From NCBI GenBank assembly GCA_026874595.1, contig CM049314.1:50823812-50887811 (forward strand): 64,000 bases of DNA, written 5' to 3'. The stretch's first letter is position 1. Each line of letters starts with the position of its first letter. A program made the translations under genes and the position numbers. The notes beneath the pieces are model-generated. The model had not been told where the DNA came from. It saw nothing but the letters and a program-made list of their open reading frames with translations, and searched no databases. Shown here one piece after another: positions 21,600-33,109 of the stretch. This DNA comes from Sipunculus nudus. Taxonomy: Eukaryota > Annelida > Sipuncula > Golfingiida > Sipunculidae.

Positions 21600-22210
21600 G
21601 TTACGCTCTTTACACAGCGCTTAACCTATATAGGCCTACTACCTATATCGCAAGCGCTGTTTGTTTTGACCTCGTATTCTGAATCGTTACACCAGAGGGG
21701 GAGCACTGTATTTTGGTCCAATCAGAAGAGACCCTGTGCTGGAAGATAAAATGGGTTACCAGCCAAGCGAGGAATACACGGAGCAAATGTTGTTCATTTC
21801 GTTTTGAGTGACAGCTCACCGCCCGGCAACCGTTTGAACAGGCCACAGGCTCAGAGAGAATGGCCCCCCCCCCCCCCCACGTGGTTTCTGGGCGGAGCCT
21901 GATGCCTGTCGAGTGTTTGTTGACTGCATTTGGTTGGCTGCTAGTCACATCAGCAGTTTTTCTTTCAGCAGACAGGCCCACCACCTGGTGTTAAAGTGCA
22001 TCAAAAACGGTCTAAGCAGGCAGCGCGAAAATCAGTAGCTTCTTTAGAAGCGCAAGATTTCCGCTGCCTCGGGAGCGTAGTGCATGCTAGGTTTATACTG
22101 TCCAATCTGACGCGTGTTGTGCGCGTTGTAGCCGCGTGTTTTTAATTTGTCGCGAGCCGTACGCGTTGCGCAGATTGACGCACGCGTAAGTGTGTTTTCG
22201 GCTTTAAGTA
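21600..22210. promoter_or_regulatory. GC-richer patch with promoter-like motifs
   Basis: CCAAT motif at 21718, E-box cacgtg and GC box gggcgg near 21880-21895, a C run (21864-21879), and several gcgcgtt/acgcgt strings at 22100-22190. These motifs are short and no attached exon was found, so a promoter is only a possibility; a degraded CpG-rich transposon is equally likely. Confidence 0.2.
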
Positions 22211-22399
22211 ATCCACATATTGTGGATAATAGAATTAACTCATGAAAACTTTCATAAAAAAACTGGACGCGAGTTTTCCACGTGTAGCCCTGGCTCCCGT
22301 GCCTCTCCCTGCAGTTCGCTATGACGGATACCTACGCTACATATATTTAGTTAGCTTTTTCAGACTAATCTTACAATGCATGACAGGCGGTTTTTGGAG

Positions 22400-22515
22400 T
22401 CGAGACCCCCCCCCCCCCCCCCCCTCCGCTCTTTACCATCGACCTTTTTTAGACAAAATTATGCATTCATCCCGTTGACCCCTCCCTGTAAAAAGTCCTG
22501 GATCCGCGCCTGTCG
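22400..22515. repeat. C tract and hAT-like end
   Basis: A run of about 20 C (22406-22425) and, 75 bp on, tcctggatccgcgcctg, the reverse form of a caggcgcggatccagga terminus. The partner end was not identified. Confidence 0.35.
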
Positions 22516-24355
22516 CGTGTAATGGTTCACCTGAGTTGAATAAATTATTATCATTATTATTATTACTATTATTATTAACAGTACGTCCACCTGTCGAGAA
22601 AAGGCAGACCGGAGTTAATTTAAACTTGAATAAAACTGTTAAACTGTTTACAGAATGTATAATAAAAATTCTCTGACAATAAAAAGTTGCCCTTGATCCA
22701 CGGATATAAATAAGCCCAGGACAGAATCAGAATGCTCTTTTACGTGGCATTATCTTTTGATTCGCTTGATCTATGAGAGTCTATATAATGTAGATAAGTC
22801 AGCAACTGTCATGTTTTAGTAACACATAAATACTCATGTTTTATTGATATCAATCATGAACAATCAACAGACGTTTAAAATCGATGAGCAATGACGGAAT
22901 GTATAAGAAATCCATGGCTCTTCTATTATTGCCCACCTGCTGATTCTGAGTGTCAGAATGAGACGATCTTCATTTCTGCAATAAACTAAATTTTAATATT
23001 TTTTTCTATAATAATTAATACTATGTAATTAATTTTTATTAAACGTTACTTAGTTTTTACCTTCTTTACCTGCAAAGATAAGATCATGTTACAGTTATTT
23101 TTTCCATTCACGTGCCTCCACAAACGATGACGTCGTCTGCCAAGCTGCCATGACTCATTTATGTAGGGCTGTGTCCTGTTTCCCAATCCTTATAAATATA
23201 TCCAATAAAAATACTGTTTACGTCAAGATTCTGGACAGAACCAAACTGGAGACAAAAGTACCCCATCTTCTCGGGTGTATATGTTCATTTGGATGTGATG
23301 CCGTGTTTTATTCCATCACATAATACATCTTGAGAGTGAACAGAGATGTGGTAAACTTTACAATAATAGTACCATGCATGGCTTTTATTCTTCAGGCATG
23401 CCCTTCTTCATTGCAGCAAAACAAGCATAGGATAATTTAGGAATAAGGAGAGTGATTTAAACTTACATCAATTTTACAAAACAAAAAAATATTATTTAAA
23501 TCACTTACACAATAAATTTGGTATTAAACAATCTTGTACTTTAAATTTTGTACATAACAGGATCTAATTATTCGATATCAAAATTTCAGATATTAAATAA
23601 TAATATATTAACAGTCACTTATATTCTCATATAATAAAATCAAATAAATTAATATCATGAAAAAAAATGGTTCATTTAATTTTAAAAAATATAAATTAAC
23701 ATAATTTTAGATACTGAATGAAGGTCTGCAAAATTGGTACTATGAAATAACAGACAAGTATTAAAAGAATATTTTTAAAAGAATATGTATATAAATTAAC
23801 TAGATAATACATGTGCCTGCAGTATGACTTTATCCAAGTGATTGTAGTACTGGTCTGAGTTTATAGCATTGTAGGCTTCAGTACGTTATGGGTAGCAAAA
23901 AAAAAACACCATAAGCTTATCATGAACATTTTGGGTCTGCAATGTATCTGGTTCCATATTATATTTTCTTGAATGTGTGTTATAGCAGTCTGTATGATTA
24001 AAATGCAAACTGGCTTGTGAAAACAAATCTAGGTCCATTTCAGAATATGCATAATGATTGATGGATGTGAGATAAGATGTACATGTCACAATAATAATAC
24101 ACTATTTATCTGTCTCTTAACATCAAACATGCCTCTGTTTATCCATGGTTTACTAATCAAAGGTCAGATTGTACCAGGTAACTTATTTGGCTGTGACCTA
24201 CTCTGTCCAATACTCTTATGTAATTAGCACCAGTGGTCACCAGCAATGTGGCAGCTGGCCTATGCTTGCCTCAACAATAGGCACATTCTGGGCAGTTACT
24301 GGACAAGAACTAAGTCTGTTCAGAATTATTTGCTGATATGCTTCATGATCAAGGG
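22516..24355. other. No recognised genes or repeats
   Basis: Apart from a short ATT/ATC microsatellite at 22545-22580, I see nothing supportable. Sequence is AT-rich and not obviously related to the repeat families elsewhere in the window. Confidence 0.5.
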
Positions 24356-24369
24356 GCTCACAGGAAGTA

Positions 24370-24530
24370 ATAGAAAGTAATATATATTACTCTATTACTT
24401 TGCCTTCTGTTTCTATTACTATTACTATTACAGCTCAAATTTTTTAGTCTATTACTATTACTATTACTATTACATGGAAAAATCTATAATAGTCTAATAC
24501 TATTACTATTACTTATTACTATAACCCCAT
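24370..24530. repeat. TATTAC low-complexity tract
   Basis: Repeated attactatt and tattactattac strings over about 150 bp. It is a decayed hexanucleotide/trinucleotide microsatellite. Confidence 0.8.
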
Positions 24531-25158
24531 GTCTAGCCATGAGCTATGACTTTTGATCCTTATGGCCCATAAAAATGTTCCCCTGCTCTCCCACCTAAAC
24601 ACTCAGGACCGTCTTGTACACGGGTCCGGCTTGTACACGAGATTTTACCTATATTAGATCCTAATATAAAATCTCATCTGAATATTAATAAAAAAAAATT
24701 AAAACCATAAATTTGCAATACTTGGAGTTTGGGATTCTAATCCTGAAAAGTTATCTTGTTTAAAAAAAAATCCATCATTTTTCAACAGTCTTAACAAAAA
24801 TTGAATTTAACATTGAAATCATAATATTCATCGATCTTGTTTATTCGACCTGTCAATTTTTACATAAACAGTCTCAGGTGGCCATAACACCTATACGTAT
24901 ACAAAATTTATTTTTATGACATGATCTTCAAAAAACTTAGATAAAAGCTACAATTTTATCGTTTTCAAATTAAAGGCCTTAAAAGCTTATATCCATATAT
25001 GTGCATCCTATGAAGTTAAATCAACAATGCTTACAGACAAAAATGTGCAACCGAGGGGAACCAAGACTCAGCTGGGCAAAGGGTGCCAGGGTGAAGTGGG
25101 TTATGTAACAGGTTGGGGAGGCCAGGACTATAGCTCTTTCTCAGCATACCATGGTACT
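24531..25158. other. AT-rich stretch without recognised features
   Basis: No gene or clear repeat copy was recognised; the final 80 bp may be the head region of the family D element that follows. Confidence 0.45.
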
Positions 25159-25159
25159 A

Positions 25160-25922
25160 GGCTGGCCTGATGTAAACAATACTTGACATGGTGGTTGAAA
25201 ACTTGAATACAAGCTACAGTTTTTGACCAATTGCTTTCAATTTTCATTTTATGAAAGATTTACCCCGTAATACTTGTGTGTAACAGCTGTGAAAATTAAA
25301 GTAATTAACAGGGCTCATAGGAAAAATGTGCCATGGAAAAAATTTAAGGTACTAATTTTAAATTTACGCTAATAACTTGAAAATTTTACAAGATTCTGAT
25401 CTAAGATTTGGTATACAATTAAATCGAAACTAAATTAAGTAAAATCCTTTAAAAAAACCTCTCCAGCTTCAACTGTTAACAAGTTAATTAGGTTAATATA
25501 TTTTCTGATGTTTTGACAAGGTGCATTATGTCCTGGTCTGAAACTTACGCAATATTGCCTTATTTCTGGCAAAAGCATACGAAATATGCAGAGCCATATA
25601 CTAGTATGCCAAATTTGAACTAAACAACACCAGTTGTTTTCATAGTGGGCGATCTTGAAGTGTAACAACAGGTTTCTTTATAGTTTTTTCCCTAGTTTCT
25701 CTGAGGAACAAAGTCACCTTGACCTAATTTATTTGGAGTTTTTTTTGGTAATAACGGAGGAACGAAGACGCTTTGACCTAATTTTGGGTGTGGTAGGAGA
25801 ACACAATCGCCTTTATGTCGAATTTTGGATTCCTATATCTTACGGTTTCAAAATGTGTCTTGTAAACGGACGACTGTCCGGACAATGACTATAGCTCAGA
25901 TGAATTATAGTCCGTGGAGCTA
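25160..25922 (+). mobile_element. Hairpin-tailed element, family D, copy 2
   Basis: Matches copy 1 from gatgtaaacaatacttgaca (25173) through ttaaggtactaattttaa to the tail agctcagatgaattatagtc (25888). The tail hairpin is partly decayed (agtccgtggagct), and the microsatellite is short (aaacggacgactgtccgg). Confidence 0.65.
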
Positions 25923-25925
25923 AAA

Positions 25926-26196
25926 ATGGAAATCTGAGGGGTATATCTACAATACATATGACTAGAAGTAGCTTTGAAGTGTCAGTAATTACCTTTCAAG
26001 GTAAGTTTTTCATTTTATATTTCAATATAAGATGTCACAGAGACCTAATTTCAGGTTTGGTAGAATTATTTATATTCATCTAATTATATGTTAAATTACA
26101 AATTCATAAATCCAATGGCATCAAAATGTGTCCGTCAAATGGACAGACGGATGGACAATGGGTTATCACTATTGCTCAAAGTCAGCTCTGTTAACA
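25926..26196 (+). repeat. Decayed family D tail
   Basis: Repeats the D tail pattern: cacagagacctaatttcagg, then aatggacagacggatggaca, then a damaged hairpin tattgctcaaagtcagctct. It ends seven bases before the DUF229 frame. Confidence 0.5.
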
Positions 26197-26203
26197 TGAA
26201 CAT

Positions 26204-27960
26204 CTATAAGGAGTCTTTGAAGTTTATCACCATATTCTTCAATTTATACAAAAACAGTATTTTCTGAAATGGGAGTACACTCATTATACAATGAGGTTGA
26301 CTGCCATATTCATTTATCCTGCTGATTTCTCTTTCATTAACCTTATACTCATCAAAGTCCACAAGATACTTTATGGTTGCTTCATACTTGGCTCTACTAG
26401 GTTTCGTAACTATAGTTACCTGATATAAAACTTCAGATGGGGCCATGTTGTCAGTCATATCAGCCTCACGTCCATCTGAGTCTTTACTTCTTTTAAAACG
26501 TAACATTTTATCATCAGGTGCATATCTGACAGCACCTAATACAGTATCAAGATATAGGATGTGGCAGAGTTTTCTATATTTGCTTGTAAAGTTGTTTATG
26601 GCACGGACCAATGCTGCTGCAGCAGAATTTACATAAACATCACTTATCCCAACTGATTCCCACTTGAGACATGAACACCAATGTGGTGCAATTCCTGCGT
26701 GACTGCAGGACCGTCCTGCTGGAATCTCTTTAAAGAGACTGATACCCCGTTTTGTCACATGCCCTTTTCCTACGCCAGTATAATTTATGATCTCTTTCAA
26801 AGTCTCATGAATGTCAAAAGGTGTAGTAAGTCTTTGTACATTTCGTCTGAAATTTTTAATGGCAAGGGGATATTTTTCCTCAAACCAAGGTGGAAACCTG
26901 AATGAGAAGAATAGCATTCTTTCTTCATATTTACCTCTGATGGTCTTTCTGGCCCCGTTATACCTTGGCCCATGATCAGACATCAGAATCAGTACAGTGT
27001 TGTTCAGGTATTTCTGCTCTTCCATATTTTGAAGAAATTGTTGGATATCCATATCAGCAGCAGGTAACATACCAGTACTATCATGTGTAAACTCTGAATG
27101 AAACAGAAAGCTAAATTTCCTCCTGTTTGGGTACATGTGGTACAAGTCCATGATCCATCTAAGCATATTCACATGACGCGGAACTGATCCTACACAATAT
27201 TGTTGGAAGTATTTATATAATTTTTCAACAGACAGATAAAATGGACGAAGATAATAATCCACTGGTTAATGTTTAAACCCGTACATTCTGTACTGGAAAG
27301 TGCCATATGCTGCTCCATCTTCCCCCCATTGAGTCACATAACCGGCTTTGGAATAATCCCTCCATATCCAAGGATGTGCATCCACCTGCTTTGCACCAGG
27401 ATGGCCCCTCCTGGCTTCTGGCAGTTCTGCCTCAGTATGTCCAGTCAGGATAGGAAGCAGAGCCTGCGGTGTCCCATCACCTACAATGTTGTAACCTTTT
27501 AAAACAATGCCCTTCAAATCTTGGCTAAAATATTGATATGTTTTTGGAAGCTGTTGCATCCAACCTAGACGTGACATGGAGTCTAACCCAAACATTAGTA
27601 CATTATGTCCAAGTGCATATTCAGTTGAATGATTTTTCACACTCCTGTTCACAACATCTGTTTTTAAAGATATGACAGAGTGAATATTTGCGTGCTTTGT
27701 GCCATCAGCAGCAAGACACTTTATACAAAATATGTCAGTTTTTATTTGTTGACCATCAAGCCAAGGAAAAAGTGCTTTTCCTGTTGTAACATTGATGTCA
27801 TCTTCATCTCTAAGGATTGGTCCAAATGCACATTGTATTTGTCCATGCCTGTCAACAGACTTTTTTGATATTCTGAATGTACCATTTTCAACATACACCC
27901 AGTTCTCTTCCACTGGACATGATATCGGCTGTACAGGATGATTACATTCTTGATATCATA
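26204..27960 (-). pseudogene. DUF229 / sulfatase-like protein, one in-frame stop
   Basis: A single reading frame of about 580 codons interrupted only by TAA at 27266-27268. Visible family features: an N-terminal NHPVQP...C segment (frame open to about 27958), the metal-site motif FGLDSMSR (Asp), GDGTPQALLPILTG where the Thr sits at the nucleophile position of the alkaline phosphatase superfamily, FHSEFTHDSTG, and MSDHGPR with Asp and His ligands. The C terminus ends shortly after a QPHC motif, as is usual for DUF229 proteins. The biochemical role of the family is not established. No signal peptide or first exon is seen; tatcaag|aatg near 27951 could be a splice acceptor. Either a gene with a nonsense mutation, or a retained exon whose 5' part was cut away by the adjacent retroelement. 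Confidence 0.85.
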
Positions 27961-28013
27961 CACATTAAAGGGAAAGACAATGTACTTGCTGATTGCTTAT
28001 CGAGATGTTTATG
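27945..28013 (+). pseudogene. C-terminal tip of a Ty3-type RNase H
   Basis: Plus-strand frame reads HIKGKDNVLADCLSRCL then stop, the hallmark end of gypsy RNase H (compare IKGSDNIIADTLSRRH in the element at 9282). Only this tip survives; the rest is replaced by the DUF229 sequence. A polypurine tract and LTR follow within 135 bp with no integrase between. Confidence 0.82.
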
Positions 28014-28095
28014 AAATGTTGTAAACAAGATGTTTATGTAATGTTGTAAATAAGATGATTTTGAGATGTTGTAAAAATTTAGTGATTGTGATCGC

Positions 28096-28128
28096 AAAAA
28101 GAAAGTTTTCCGAGAAAACTTTCTTTTT
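28096..28128. other. Perfect 15-bp hairpin upstream of an LTR
   Basis: AAAAAGAAAGTTTTC, loop CGA, GAAAACTTTCTTTTT. It lies between the RNase H stop and the polypurine tract (aggatggggag, ending at 28145). Confidence 0.85.
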
Positions 28129-28145
28129 TCTTACAGGATGGGGAG

Positions 28146-28545
28146 TGTTACAGGTGCTCTTTTTATTATGTGACACAGGCGTAACTCCTGTTGTGGCACT
28201 TGTGTCTGGCCGCGTATTACATTCTATGTTTAATCCGTACTGGTTGAACTTTTGTTGTCGTGCTGGCTAGTGGTTTTCACGCCTGGTCCTGGGTCACGTG
28301 ATGAGCCTGGTGTGTGGGGATACACACGGCAATATTCTTCTCGATAATTCCTGAAATGCGTGTTTACTGTGTTGTGCAAGATCTTATGGACTGTTCGAGA
28401 AGTAGAAAATTCTCGGCTTGGGGTGTGAAGGTATATAAAGGGGTTGTGTTTTAGAACGGAAGGGCAGAGAGAGAGAAGATTCCAGCGGACGCAGAAGCGT
28501 GTGTCAGATTCTAGGACCTTATCCGACGAATGCGGCAATTATTCA
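28146..28545 (+). repeat. 3' LTR (probably truncated) of a second Ty3-type element
   Basis: Begins TGTTACAGGTGC straight after the polypurine tract. It contains a TATA box (tatataaagggg, 28432-28443) and a purine-rich leader-like segment agagagagaag. The right limit is uncertain: no CA end matching TGTTAC is clear, and family D sequence starts by about 28555. Confidence 0.65.
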
Positions 28546-28554
28546 TTTTCAAAC

Positions 28555-29005
28555 CAGTCTCCAAAACCCCTACCATGCCAAGAATTTGGTCACTAGGACT
28601 TAATTCCTTTTGAGATATTGAAATGAAATACTTCATTTTTCCTTAAAAAACCATTGTTACACTTTAAGACTGCCTAATATCAAAACCACTGATCTGACTT
28701 TGATCATATATAATTTACATATTTTTCGATACATTCGCTATGCACATGCCAGAAATGATGTTAGTATTGCGTAATTGTTTTAAGTTATGTGCCCAAACAT
28801 AATGCACTTATTAAAAAATCAAGAAATATATTTTCTCTAAACAAGAAATGCTGAAGCTAGAGATTTTTTGTCAGGGATTTAACATTATTTGATCAAGATT
28901 CAATTGAATACCCAAAATTAGTTCTGAATTTTTTAAATTTTATAAGTTATTAGTATAAATATAAAATTAGTACCTTAAATTTTGCCCAACTTTGACCATG
29001 GCACG
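28555..29005 (-). repeat. Family D copy 3, reversed, tail missing
   Basis: Reverse complement of the D core (for example ataaaattagtaccttaaat at 28955-28980). The hairpin tail that should lie at the left is absent, so the retroelement LTR boundary or a deletion removed it. Confidence 0.65.
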
Positions 29006-29892
29006 TTTGTTTCCTGAGAGCACTGTTGATGTAATTTTCATATCATGCACACATAAGGACTTCATCTTAAGCGAACCTGTGACCTTATGCGATGGCGCAG
29101 CGTCGTCGATCTGTCCGTCGTCAGCCTTCCGCCGTCCGCCATTCAGGCCTGGCTTTCCGCCGTCCATGGCTGTAAGTCAGAAAACGTCGGAGCTAGCAGC
29201 TCCAAATTACATGTAAGAATTGGTCACATGTGAAACTTGGTGCCCTGGAGCTTATTATTGGGTATCTGCATTAATTAAGATTTTATAGAGAAAAAGCTTA
29301 AAAACCTTTAAAAATCTTCTTCTCTGAAACTGTCCAGCGAAATGGTTCAATATTTCACAGAAACGATCCCTGGAACAATCTCTCTCAAATTTGTTCGAAT
29401 GGTTCCAGTTCGGAGATTTTTGGCTGAGTTACAGGAGGTTGAACTTAGTCATCTGTCCAAAAAAGCACATTAAAATTAAAATCTCAGAAACGGCTAGAGC
29501 TATAATCACCAATTTTTATATCAATGGTTGTCACATATGTCATATCTGATTTTGAGATAATGGTGGCGCCACCTACATTGATGTGTTTTTTACAAGCGAA
29601 AATGTAATTTTAAACTCGCTAGCTTATACACTGATTTATGATGAGACTGTTAAGCTGATTGGTTTAAACTTTACAAGAATTATTCTATGGTAGGGTTCTG
29701 CCAGTTTTATAAGAATATATTGGGTAAATACAATTTTAAAAAAAGCATTGTAGCCAATTGAAAAAGGCTTTCTGTATTTGAAAACAGATTTGACAACATG
29801 CTGAGTTTCAGCAGCCAAGTCAAGAGGTCACTCAGTACAAACAGGTAGGGACCAGACATCACCATGGCAACTGACCTAGCTCGGGGGGGGGT

Positions 29893-29942
29893 GTCTAGAC
29901 GATGTGTCTAGACGTCTAGACAGATCGTCTAGACGCCTAGAC
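29893..29942. repeat. Cluster of GTCTAGAC palindromes
   Basis: gtctagac at 29893-29900, 29906-29913, 29914-29921 and 29927-29934, with gcctagac at 29935-29942, next to a G run (29883-29891). Lies inside element B2. Confidence 0.85.
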
Positions 29943-30204
29943 ACAATGTTTAGATGCAGAATTCCCAGATTATTGGAACTATATCTTTCAACTGTTTGAG
30001 AAAACTTGGTGTGCATTTTAAGCAAATCGGGTTTATCATCTGGTCACATGTGAACTGCTGCGCCCTCATTTTTGGTTGACCTCTGACCTTTCCTCGCTGC
30101 CCAGCGTTCATTTGTGCGTCTGTTTCCACACATAAACCGCATATCTTGGGAACCGTTTGACCGATCAGGCTAAATATTTTGCATAAATGAAGCCCTTTGA
30201 TAGC

Positions 30205-31150
30205 TTTATAACACACTCTAAAATGGTGGCGCCACCTGCGTCCATCTGTTCATATGCCTTGGAATAATATCACTCATACCTCAGCAGTGGTTTGACTGAA
30301 TTTTTGCAGGTTTATACATCCTGGACAGCTTTCTCGATTTTATGAAAGATGGCGCCACCTACATTCACGTTTACTCTGCAGACATCCAAGCTCATAGATC
30401 TCACATAGCTCTTCATCATAGGCAAAACTGGTGGCGCCACCTGCAACCACTTCTGCACTGCGTCCATCTGTTCATCTGCCTTGGGATAAAATCACTCATA
30501 TCTCAACTTTGGTTTGACCTATCCAACTAAAATTTTGCAGGTTCATACATCCTGGACAGGTTTCTCGTTTTTATGACAGGTGGCGCTACCTACATTCAGG
30601 TTTACTCTGCAGACATCCAAGCTCATTTCTCGGGAACCGTTTGACCGATTGGGCCAAACTTTTGCATGTGTATAGATCTCACATAGCTCTTAATCATAGG
30701 CAAAACTGGTGGCGCCACCTGCAACCATTTATGCACAGCGTCCATCTGTTCATTTGCCTTGGGATAAAATCACTCCTATCTCAGCAGTGGTTTGACTTAT
30801 CATCCTGAAATATTGCAGGTTTATACATGCTGGACAGCTTTCTCGATTTTATGACAGGTGGCGCCACCTACATTCACGTTTACTCTGCAGACATCCAAGC
30901 TCATATCTCAGGAACCGTTTGACCGATTGGGCCAAAATTTTGCATGTGTATAGATCTTACATAGCTCCTCATCACAGGCAAAACTGATGGCGCCACCTGC
31001 AACCACTTATGCACAGCGTCCATCTGTTCATCTGCCTTGGGATAAAATCACTCATATCTCAGAAGTGGTTTGACTTGTCCATCTGAAATTTTGCAGGTTT
31101 ATACATCCTGGACCATTTTCTCGATTTTATGACAGGTGGCACCACCTACA
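30205..31150 (-). repeat. 278-bp tandem units, each with two dyads
   Basis: GGTGGCGCCACC or a one-base variant starts at 30225, 30349, 30430, 30579, 30708, 30857, 30986 and 31135. From 30430 onward spacings alternate 149 and 129, so the repeat period is 278 with two dyads per unit. Units share ctcatatctcaggaaccg and ctgccttgggataaaatc phrases. Reverse orientation of the array at 4230-5130. Confidence 0.92.
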
Positions 31151-31674
31151 TTCACATTTACGCTGCAGACATCCATGCTAATATGCAATACACCTCAATC
31201 CATTCCCCTTGCCACTTAATCCATGCCCCACTCTGATTTCTGTGGATACACATAGTCGCTTGTCGACTACCCATATTCTAGTTTTAAAATGTCCTAGTCT
31301 GAAACTTGCAGGTCGGAAATGTCCATTTTGCTGAAATCAAAATGACTGAGGTAGATATGCAGAACTTAAAAGGATCAATATTAAATTTTAAAAATAAACC
31401 TCCATTCATACTCCCAAACTTTGCACAGGTTTGCATTTGGCCTGTCGGCCTTGTTGTAGTTTAGAAAGCTGAGAGAAATTGGCCAAAAATGTAGCTTTTA
31501 TTAATGTTTTTATGAGACCATGTCAGACCCAGGCTCTACCCAGCCCCTCTTCAGTCACCTGTATGTTGACCTTGTTGACCTTTCAGCAAATTATGCACGT
31601 TGGAGGCGATGCCTGGGGCAGCCAGCTAGCTAATGCCCAGGCACCGATCCAGGTGTCCAACCCAACTCATCTCA

Positions 31675-32065
31675 AGGGCGTGCGCAGGTTTCTAGCATAG
31701 GGGGGCTCACGACCGCAAAAAGTCTGAGGTAACACCCCCCCCCCCCCCCGGTCAGCACAGTCGACAATCGCGCTTTGATATATATACGCCCCCCCCCCCC
31801 CCCCTCTCGAATGTTAAATTGTTTCAAATTACAAAGCCACAGTTTCTACTGGTTTGTCCCTGCATAGAGTTAGGCCTACTTCGCGTCAGGGATGACAGTC
31901 ATTGACGATTGGTAATGTGTCTATTCGATCAAATTATTAAGATTAATTAAACTCAATGATGTTTGAGCAGAAAGGCTATATTTCAATCATTTTTGTAGAT
32001 AATATATTAACGATTTGAGTCAGATTTAGCAGGGCCTGCGTTAGAAATATTTCCAGGCGGTACCA
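31675..32065. repeat. Dispersed repeat R1, right copy (inverted)
   Basis: Reverse complement of 1250-1648. It has long C runs at 31733-31749 and 31790-31804, and ends gggcgtgcgcagg at the left. Confidence 0.75.
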
Positions 32066-32289
32066 AAGGTTTCCGGCCCTCTCCTTTTCTTCCTATAAAA
32101 ACCTTGTAGTTTTACGGGTGTAATTAACTCTTTATTCGATATAAATCCAAGGCTCTACTAAAGAAAGAACTTTAACAGAGGGATGCATAGTTTTCTCCAT
32201 TTAATGCTACGTATATCATCATATATACTTTATCCACCATGCTAAACTAAAATAAAAATCATATGGAGGTCATAGCAGGCATCCCATGG

Positions 32290-32420
32290 CCCTTTTTCCA
32301 TGCGTGCGGACACGCGCGCGTGTCCGCGCGCTGAAAAAAATCGCTCTGAATTGAGCTTTTCCATTTTTTCGCGTGACGTATTTTCACAAGGGATTCCCCG
32401 TCCCAAAGCCTTCCCGGCAT
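32290..32420. repeat. CpG-rich patch
   Basis: Contains the near-palindrome cacgcgcgcgtg flanked by gcggacacg/gtccgcgcgc, then cgcgtgacg and gggattcccc. Confidence 0.45.
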
Positions 32421-32626
32421 CATGTATATAGCATGTGCCTGTTATGTACAGTTCACTTTATGCATGTATATACATTTAAAATTGCGTTATATTTGCAGGA
32501 ACGTACAGTTATTATTACGGTAGTGTGCTATTGACACGCGGGTGGGGGTCGTATATAGGCTATAAAAGAGAAGATTATTTAATACCGCAGTCGGTAATAA
32601 CATATTTAACACCCCGCCGCACATAT

Positions 32627-32628
<2 letters not shown>

Positions 32629-32688
<60 letters not shown>
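32629..32688. repeat. (TA)n microsatellite
   Basis: About 29 uninterrupted TA units. Confidence 0.97.
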
Positions 32689-32692
<4 letters not shown>

Positions 32693-33109
32693 GTGCGGCA
32701 AACATCGCACAATTTACACAATTTGTTACATGTATAAAATGTTACGCATACTCTGTCCCAATCACTTTGACGTGATTGTTAACATTTAATTTTTTATTAT
32801 TGATAACAGTTATTATACTAAAACTCTGTATATACGTTTATTTTGTTGACTATAATGAACATTTAATTTGGTTTCGTGTTATATTTTAACTCCCCTATAC
32901 TGGTCAAGTCCTGTATAACGGCCACTCGTTCCTGTATTAAGGCCACTTTCATCCAGTCCCTATGATGACCGTAATACAGGTGTCCTGCTGTATATATAAT
33001 CATGCATTAAAGTAGACAAGCAGAACAGCAGTTAAGTAGGAATTGTCGCCATGCATAATAGAGGCCTATGCTGGGGCGTCCTCAAGCAGACTGCCTTCGT
33101 GTCCTTGAC

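Larger units (their letters stand above)
29065..31458 (-). mobile_element. Tandem-core element B2
   Basis: Read on the minus strand: head B (aacaaggccgacaggcc, 31458 downward), a spacer, an array of about 278-bp dyad units (31150-30205), a segment matching B1 15957-16330 (29600-29220), a ggcggacggcgga-type microsatellite (about 29160-29110) and the tail gcgccatcgcataa then ggtcacaggttcgctt (29098-29069). It is the cleanest complete example of the B family in the window, about 2.4 kb. Confidence 0.72.

Noticed and set aside
21643-21984. 113-codon minus-strand frame
   Set aside because: Composition is irregular, a C/G homopolymer runs through it, and no family features are visible. The region is better described as a GC-richer patch.
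32487-32737. Tyr/Ile repeat open frames
   Set aside because: They are translations of a (TA)n microsatellite.
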